Below are positions 50,852 through 55,810 of a DNA stretch of 55,810 nt, one piece after another. The notes under the pieces are model-generated. The model did not search any database. It saw only the letters and a program-made list of their open reading frames with translations, and was not told the origin of the DNA. Position 1 is the stretch's first letter, and every line of letters starts with the position of its first letter. A program made the position numbers and the translations under genes. The DNA is from CAYLHS01 sp964383535 (GTDB lineage: Bacteria; Actinomycetota; Acidimicrobiia; Spongiisociales; UBA4744), in the NCBI GenBank assembly GCA_964383535.1, contig CAYLHS010000004.1, forward strand, positions 1 to 55,810, in the 5' to 3' direction.

Positions 50852-51358
50852 GTGAAGACCTTGCTGTTGATGCGTCACGCGAAGTCGGATTGGAAGGCGA
50901 AATTCGCCCACGATCACGAGCGTCCATTGAATACGAGAGGGGAGAAGTCGGCCAGGCTGATGGGCGAGATACTGTCTCGCGCAGGAGAGGTTCCGGAGTC
51001 GGTGGTGACGTCGAGCGCCGCCAGGGCCGAGTCCACCGTCACCCTCGCGGTTGCGGCAGGTGGATGGAGCTGCCCGATCCGGGCCACCGACAGGCTGTAC
51101 AACACCCGCACCGGGACGGTGTTGGAGGAGGTCGCCGCAGAACCCGACACGACGACCCGGTTGATGATCGTCGGTCACGAGCCCACGTGGTCGATCTTGC
51201 TTTCCGAGTTGGTCGGCGGAGGTCGCCATCCGTTCGCTACCGGGGCGGTTGTCAGAATCGACCTGCCTTCGGAGACGTGGGCAGGGCTTGAGGTCGGAAC
51301 GGGCGAGCTTCGGTGGCTGATCACGCCGCGGCTTGCGGCCGCCGTGCTTCATTCGTGA
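50852..51358 (+). CDS. sixA: SixA-type histidine phosphatase
   Basis: A 168-residue RHG-superfamily phosphatase. The catalytic His is in LLMRHAKSDW near residue 8, and the second His is in IVGHEPTWS. SixA of E. coli removes phosphate from phosphohistidine proteins; an alternative is the phosphatase half of a split MutT1. The GTG start at 50852 is chosen because it begins KTLLLMRHAK. Confidence 0.88.
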   Translation: MKTLLLMRHAKSDWKAKFAHDHERPLNTRGEKSARLMGEILSRAGEVPESVVTSSAARAESTVTLAVAAGGWSCPIRATDRLYNTRTGTVLEEVAAEPDTTTRLMIVGHEPTWSILLSELVGGGRHPFATGAVVRIDLPSETWAGLEVGTGELRWLITPRLAAAVLHS

Positions 51359-51361
51359 CAC

Positions 51362-51383
51362 GTTCACTCGCCGTTCACCTCGG
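51362..51383 (+). promoter_or_regulatory. PHO box upstream of pstB
   Basis: GTTCACTCGCC is followed immediately by GTTCACCTCGG, two 11-nt units with the actinobacterial PhoP core GTTCAC. It ends 61 nt before the pstB start, so phosphate limitation should induce this operon through the regulator it encodes. Confidence 0.75.
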
Positions 51384-51443
51384 TGCGAGATTCCGGCCAT
51401 GTATCGTTTCTAGGGTCCGCCACCGATTCAAGGAGCAGACAGG

Positions 51444-52244
51444 TTGAACGGATCCGACGCGTCGGAACAGGCCGTCGTCTTCGACATGAAGGAACTCCAT
51501 GTGTTCTATGGAGATTTTCCTGCCGTTCGCGACATCGACCTGCAGGTGCGCACGAACGAGATCACCGCGTTCATTGGTCCGTCCGGATGCGGGAAGTCGA
51601 CGGTCCTGCGGACGCTCAACCGGATGAACGATCTCATTCCAGGGGCGCGAATCCAGGGACGAGTCCTCTATCACGGCCAGGACCTGTACGACCCCGAGGT
51701 CGACCCCGTTGAGGTGCGTCGGAGGATCGGCATGGTGTTCCAGAAGCCGAATCCGTTCCCGAAATCGATCTACGACAACGTCACGTTCGGTCCGAAACTC
51801 GCGGGGATGGACGCAGATCTGGACGATGTCGTGGAGGACTCTCTCCGGCGGGCGGCGCTCTGGGATGAGGTTCGGGACAAGCTCGACCAGTCGGCGATGG
51901 CGCTCTCCGGTGGCCAACAGCAGCGCCTGTGTATCGCGCGAGCGATCGCTACGAGACCGGACGTGATCCTGATGGACGAGCCGGCCTCGGCGCTCGACCC
52001 TATCGCGACCCAACGGATCGAAGAGCTGATGTTCGATCTCAAGAAGGACTACTCGATCGTGGTGGTCACCCACAACATGCAGCAGGCGGCCAGAGTGAGC
52101 GACCGGGCCGCCTTCTTCAACGTCGACGTGCGAGAGGATGGCGCGAGGACCGGGGTACTCGTAGAGTTCGACTTGACTGACAAGATCTTCACGAACCCCA
52201 GCCGGAAGGCAACCGAGGACTACATCACGGGACGATTCGGATGA
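51444..52244 (+). CDS. pstB: Phosphate ABC transporter ATP-binding protein
   Basis: A 266-residue ATPase: Walker A GPSGCGKST, FQKPNPFPKSIYDNV (PstB-specific), signature LSGGQQQRL and Walker B VILMDEPASALD. AAGGAG lies 9 nt before a TTG start; an ATG 14 codons in is an alternative. It heads pstB-phoU-regulator-kinase. The permeases PstC and PstA are not upstream and presumably follow pstS beyond the window. Confidence 0.95.
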   Translation: MNGSDASEQAVVFDMKELHVFYGDFPAVRDIDLQVRTNEITAFIGPSGCGKSTVLRTLNRMNDLIPGARIQGRVLYHGQDLYDPEVDPVEVRRRIGMVFQKPNPFPKSIYDNVTFGPKLAGMDADLDDVVEDSLRRAALWDEVRDKLDQSAMALSGGQQQRLCIARAIATRPDVILMDEPASALDPIATQRIEELMFDLKKDYSIVVVTHNMQQAARVSDRAAFFNVDVREDGARTGVLVEFDLTDKIFTNPSRKATEDYITGRFG

Positions 52245-52915
52245 CTGGGACACGACGCCGATTCCACGAACAACTCGACGACCTCGAGCACTTGGTGATC
52301 GAGATGGGAAGGACCGCGCAGGTGCAGGTCGGTCGGGCGGTGCATGCGCTCGTGACGGCCGATCTCGATGAGGCGCAGGCGGTCATCACCGGCGATCTCG
52401 AGCTGGATCGGATGTACCTGGACGCCCACAAGCAGTGGCTGGTGGTGTCCGCCGAACAGCAGCCTGTCGCCGGTGACCTGCGCCTTCTGGTCGCGCTGCT
52501 GCATATGGTGGTCACGTTGGAGCGAATGGGCGACCAGGCGGTGAATATCGCCAAAGTGACCCGTTCTGTCATTCACCTGCCGATGAGCGAGGGGGTGCTG
52601 GAGATCATCCAGGAGATGGGCGACCTGGTCAGGCCGATGATTCGGACGGCGCTCGACGCGTTTCTCCAGCGAGATGTGGATCTCGCGCAGACACTTCCCG
52701 GACTGGACGATCCGGTCGACCGACTGAACGGCGAGATCTACGAACGAGTCTTGGCGTGCGACTTCGGTGATCAGGGTCTGCAATGGGGCGTGAGGATGAT
52801 CATGGTGGCTCGCGCGCTCGAACGCGTCGGGGACCAGGCCGTCGACATCGGCGAGCAGGTCGCGTTCCTTCTGACCGGTGAGCTCGTCGAATTCACTCAG
52901 TTCGATGACGGCTGA
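52241..52915 (+). CDS. phoU: Phosphate-signalling protein PhoU
   Basis: A 224-residue protein with two three-helix PhoU repeats (each with an E/DxxxD metal motif: LERMGDQAVNIA and LERVGDQAVDIG). It links Pst to the kinase and represses signalling when phosphate is plentiful. It overlaps pstB by 4 nt and the regulator by 11 nt. Confidence 0.95.
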   Translation: MTGTRRRFHEQLDDLEHLVIEMGRTAQVQVGRAVHALVTADLDEAQAVITGDLELDRMYLDAHKQWLVVSAEQQPVAGDLRLLVALLHMVVTLERMGDQAVNIAKVTRSVIHLPMSEGVLEIIQEMGDLVRPMIRTALDAFLQRDVDLAQTLPGLDDPVDRLNGEIYERVLACDFGDQGLQWGVRMIMVARALERVGDQAVDIGEQVAFLLTGELVEFTQFDDG

Positions 52916-53585
52916 TCGGGTGCTGATCGTCGAGGACGAGTCGACGCTCGCCGCTTCGGTACGGTTTCACCTCGAGCGGGAAGGATTCGATGTCGACGTT
53001 GCCCTGGACGGTATCCAGGGCCTCGAACTGTTCAGAGCGCGTCCTCCCGATGTCGTTCTTCTCGATCTGATGTTGCCCGGCATGTCCGGCATGGACGTGT
53101 GCCGGCACATCAGGACGACATCGGGCACACCTGTCATCATGCTGACCGCCAAGGACTCTGAGGCGGACATCGTGGCCGGGCTGGAGGTGGGGGCCGACGA
53201 CTACGTCACGAAGCCCTTCTCGATGCGGGAGCTGGTTGCTCGAGTGAGGGCCAATCTCCGACGACCCGTCGGCAAGCAGGAGGAAGTGCTGAAGGCGGGA
53301 TCGTTGACACTGGATCCGGTTCGGCACGAAGTCAGACTGGCGGGCAGGGAAGTGGAACTGCGGCCGAAGGAGTTCGCGCTGCTGGAGATGCTGCTCCTCG
53401 AACGGGGGCGGCTGGTGACCCGTGATTCCCTTCTGGAGTCCGTGTGGGGTCCCGCTTTCTACGGAGATCCCAAGACACTCGATGTCCACATCCGGCGGCT
53501 CAGGGCCAAGGTCGAGGACGATCCTCACCGGCCGAAGCTCATCCTGACCGTTCGAGGCTTCGGCTACAAGCTCGCCGATGTCTAG
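52905..53585 (+). CDS. Phosphate-response OmpR-family regulator
   Basis: A 226-residue regulator: receiver with VEDES, phospho-Asp in VLLDLMLPG, MLTAK and DDYVTKPFSMREL, and winged helix (LRPKEFALLEML to VRGFGYKL). Position behind pstB-phoU and next to the kinase makes it the PhoP/RegX3 equivalent, which should bind the GTTCAC repeats before pstB and pstS. The ATG at 52905 is used; the longer frame reaches only into phoU. Confidence 0.93.
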   Translation: MTADRVLIVEDESTLAASVRFHLEREGFDVDVALDGIQGLELFRARPPDVVLLDLMLPGMSGMDVCRHIRTTSGTPVIMLTAKDSEADIVAGLEVGADDYVTKPFSMRELVARVRANLRRPVGKQEEVLKAGSLTLDPVRHEVRLAGREVELRPKEFALLEMLLLERGRLVTRDSLLESVWGPAFYGDPKTLDVHIRRLRAKVEDDPHRPKLILTVRGFGYKLADV

Positions 53586-54876
53586 CAAGGCCCTCGTCCG
53601 GCGGTTGACGGCCGTACTGGCGATTGCCGCTGTCGCCCTTGTCCTCACGGTCGCCGGTCTCGTCCGCCCGTGGATCGGCGTGGTTGTCGTAGCTGTCGGA
53701 AGCGCTTTCGTCCAACTGCTGGCGAGTCGCCGCGACTTGCGGACCGTCCGGCTTCTCCGCGAGCGTGTCGAATCGGCCGTGTCGGCCCATGGCGGGACCG
53801 TCGTTCGGCACGCCGTCGGCGACTTCGACCGTCTCTCTTCCTCGGTCGGCTCGCTGATGAAGACCACAGACGCCGTGCAGAGCGCGACCGATGCACTTGA
53901 TCGTGACGTCGACTCGATCCTGTCGACTCTGGGAGAGGGCGTCATTGTGGCGGATGCTGCGGGAGGCGTGTACCTCGCGAACGATGCGGCTCGTCGCATG
54001 CTGGAGAATGGCGGCGGCGCTCGCATGACTCGGGCACCGGCATCGATACGCAGGTTGGCCCGACATGTCTCGTCAGGAGCTGCGCTCGCGACCGAGGTGT
54101 TCGAGCATGGGCGTCCGTCGAGATGGCTCCACGCGACCGTGAAGCCGATGGACGAGCGTCGAGCCCTCATCGTGTTGCACGATGTGACAGCGAATCGGCA
54201 GGCAGCGGAGATCAAGAAGGATTTCGTCGCAGACGCTTCGCACGAGTTGAAGACTCCTGTCGCCGCGCTGCTTGCAGCCAGTGAGACGATCCAGAGCGCT
54301 CTACCCGACGAGCCAGAAACCGCTGCGATGTTCGCCCAGCGGCTCCACGCCGAGCTACTTCGCCTTGCTGCGCTCGTGAGTGATCTGCTCGATCTGTCCC
54401 GGCTCGAAGCAGCCTCACCCGCGATGGAGGTCGTCTCGATGGTTCCCATCGTCGAGTCCGAGCTCAGAGACCGACAGCCGTCCTTTGACGAGTCCGGGAT
54501 CAAACTGGAGTCTTCGTTAGCCGAGGTAACGGTTCGAGCCAACGCGAGGGAGATCGCACTCGCCGTCGGCAATCTCATGGAGAACGCGAGGGTGTACTCA
54601 GACGCAGGATCTACGGTGCGGGTGAGTGTGGCTGAAGAGGACGAGCGTGCGCTGGTGACGGTCTCCGATCAGGGAAGCGGCATCCCCGCTCGGGACCTTC
54701 CGAGGATCTTCGAACGCTTCTACCGGGTGGACGCGGCCAGATCCCGAAGATCGGGTGGAACGGGGTTGGGTCTCGCGATCGTCAAACACGTCGTTGAACG
54801 CCATGGCGGAGGGGTCGACGTGGAGAGCGACCTTGGCATCGGATCCACGTTTCGCTTCTGGATACCCAAGGCCTGA
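53578..54876 (+). CDS. phoR: Phosphate sensor histidine kinase
   Basis: A 432-residue kinase: two close N-terminal membrane segments (about 9-49) with almost no external loop, a PAS-like region (about 105-200, ILSTLGEGVIVADAAGGVYL), HisKA with FVADASHELKTPV (about 226), and HATPase with GNLMENARVYS, DQGSGIP and GGTGLGLAIVKHV. The lack of an outside sensor domain fits PhoR/SenX3-type kinases that sense through PhoU and Pst. It overlaps the regulator by 8 nt. Confidence 0.93.
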   Translation: MSSKALVRRLTAVLAIAAVALVLTVAGLVRPWIGVVVVAVGSAFVQLLASRRDLRTVRLLRERVESAVSAHGGTVVRHAVGDFDRLSSSVGSLMKTTDAVQSATDALDRDVDSILSTLGEGVIVADAAGGVYLANDAARRMLENGGGARMTRAPASIRRLARHVSSGAALATEVFEHGRPSRWLHATVKPMDERRALIVLHDVTANRQAAEIKKDFVADASHELKTPVAALLAASETIQSALPDEPETAAMFAQRLHAELLRLAALVSDLLDLSRLEAASPAMEVVSMVPIVESELRDRQPSFDESGIKLESSLAEVTVRANAREIALAVGNLMENARVYSDAGSTVRVSVAEEDERALVTVSDQGSGIPARDLPRIFERFYRVDAARSRRSGGTGLGLAIVKHVVERHGGGVDVESDLGIGSTFRFWIPKA

Positions 54877-54895
54877 AACGAGCGCCGCTCGTTTC
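54875..54895 (+). terminator. Hairpin at the end of the phosphate regulatory operon
   Basis: GAAACGAGC and GCTCGTTTC pair perfectly over 9 bp around GCC, starting within the stop codon of the kinase gene. There is no U-run. Confidence 0.6.
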
Positions 54896-55026
54896 GGCAG
54901 TCTTCGGTTCGCGGTTCTCGGAAGGACGCCGTGTGGCCCCGGGGTCTCGTGACTGATGATGCCGCGTTCTTGCCGGGAACCAAGAACCGATCACGGTGAA
55001 TGTGGGACAAGCAACGCCGGTCCGAC

Positions 55027-55048
55027 GTTCACCTGTCGTTCACGTTTC
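55027..55048 (+). promoter_or_regulatory. PHO box upstream of pstS
   Basis: GTTCACCTGTC and GTTCACGTTTC form two adjacent 11-nt GTTCAC units, 86 nt before the pstS start. It shows that pstS has its own phosphate-controlled promoter, separate from pstB. Confidence 0.78.
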
Positions 55049-55133
55049 AGCCATGTCGGGGTCACGTGCCCCGCGTAGCGTCCTTCAGGACCAGGCCGGT
55101 TGACAGACCTGGGCGAGAACAAGGAAGGGTGAC

Positions 55134-55810
55134 ATGAAGCCATCGAGGCTGGTACCTCTGATCATCGTGCTGACGCTGGTCGCCGCAGCGTGCGGTGGAA
55201 CGTCGAGCACAACCACAACCGAAGGATCATCTGGGACGGCGGGATCAATGGGGCCGGTCGACCTGCTCGGTGCGGGCGCTTCGTTCCCGGCTCCCATCTA
55301 TCAAGAGTGGATTGGCGCCTACCAGAGCGTCGAACCGAGCGTGTCGATCAACTACCAGTCGATCGGCTCGGGTGGTGGCGTCGAGCAGTTCATCGGCCAG
55401 CAGACGGACTTCGGCGCGTCGGACGCGTTTCTGAAGGATGACGAGATCGCCGCTGCGCAGACCGCCCGCGGGTGTGATCCAATTCACATTCCGACAGTGT
55501 TCGGCGCCGTTGCAGTCGCATACAACGTCGAGGGACTCGATTCACTGATCCTGTCCGGTCCGACCCTCGCCGACATCTTCCTCGGCACTATCACCAACTG
55601 GAACGACCCCGCGATCGCCGCGCTGAATCCAGATGTGACCATGCCCGATGAGGACATCATTGTGGCGCACCGTTCTGACGGTTCGGGAACCACCAGCATT
55701 TTCACGACGTACCTGAGCAGCGTCTCGGATGCCTGGAAGAACGGTCCTGGTGCGGGCAAGCAAGTCGAGTGGCCCGCACCGAACTCGGTTGGCGGCGAGA
55801 AGAACGATGG
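55134..55810 (+). CDS. pstS: Phosphate-binding lipoprotein PstS (5' part; continues past the window)
   Basis: The first 225 residues of a PstS-type receptor. A lipoprotein signal ends at LVAAAC, followed by a Thr/Ser-rich linker; LLGAGASFPAPIYQEWI is the classical phosphate-site opening, followed by GSGGGVEQFIGQ, FGASDAFL, TNWNDPAI and HRSDGSGTTSIFT, all conserved phosphate contacts. A ribosome binding site (AAGGAAGG) lies 7 nt before the ATG. The 3' end lies outside the window. Confidence 0.95.
   Translation, partial: MKPSRLVPLIIVLTLVAAACGGTSSTTTTEGSSGTAGSMGPVDLLGAGASFPAPIYQEWIGAYQSVEPSVSINYQSIGSGGGVEQFIGQQTDFGASDAFLKDDEIAAAQTARGCDPIHIPTVFGAVAVAYNVEGLDSLILSGPTLADIFLGTITNWNDPAIAALNPDVTMPDEDIIVAHRSDGSGTTSIFTTYLSSVSDAWKNGPGAGKQVEWPAPNSVGGEKND

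Overview
The window reads as a high-GC, single-copy chromosomal segment of an actinobacterium, most likely of the class Acidimicrobiia or a close relative, and probably from a metagenome assembly. The evidence is a 30-residue AURKAIP1/COX24-type ribosomal protein (bS22), a CsoR copper operon, PHO boxes of the Streptomyces type (11-nt GTTCAC repeats), several lipoproteins with Thr-rich linkers after the lipobox Cys, and frequent GTG/TTG starts with 4-nt overlaps. A gap of exactly 100 N at 11733-11832 is flanked by an identical 55-mer on each side, which is typical of a k=55 de Bruijn scaffold join. No phage, IS element, CRISPR array or integrase was seen.

Layout. 1-5.1 kb: SDR epimerase, then acetyl-CoA synthetase, AcuB and AcuC (an acetate-activation operon). 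5.1-8 kb: remnant of a DUF2079 protein, then a sensor kinase and response regulator behind a secreted calcium-binding-repeat protein. 8-13 kb: DNA polymerase IV, two divergent lipoproteins around the gap, a PIN-like/DUF433 toxin-antitoxin pair and tRNA-Gly(CCC). 13-19.6 kb: CDF transporter, homoserine kinase, bS22, and a csoR-copZ-copA-DUF5362 copper operon with a clear operator. 19.9-27.2 kb: SDR, amidohydrolase, nitroreductase, inositol-phosphatase-like enzyme, class III aminotransferase and a membrane beta-propeller protein. 27.2-31.4 kb: divergent zinc locus (zur-znuC-sugar-isomerase-like one way, znuA-znuB the other). 31.4-39.3 kb: LCP protein, OsmC and a five-gene peptide ABC transporter.

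39.3-46.7 kb: an AhpD-like peroxidase-related gene interrupted by an in-frame TGA exactly where the second Cys of the CxxC motif is expected, with a suitable hairpin just downstream (candidate selenoprotein). It is followed by a B3/4-domain protein, ROK kinase, five-heme cytochrome, purB, an AlkX-type glycosylase, a LysE exporter and purA. 46.8-55.8 kb: a polyphosphate/phosphate region with TetR, CHAD, Nudix, ppk1, SixA, pstB, phoU, response regulator, sensor kinase and the start of pstS, with PHO boxes before pstB and pstS.

How they work together. The right end links phosphate sensing (kinase/regulator/PhoU), uptake (Pst) and polyphosphate storage (PPK1, CHAD). Metal homeostasis appears twice (copper efflux under CsoR, zinc uptake under a Fur-family regulator). 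The acs-acuB-acuC group resembles the Bacillus acetate locus but lacks the acetyltransferase AcuA. The most interesting element is the candidate selenocysteine-containing AhpD-like protein at 39299-39859.
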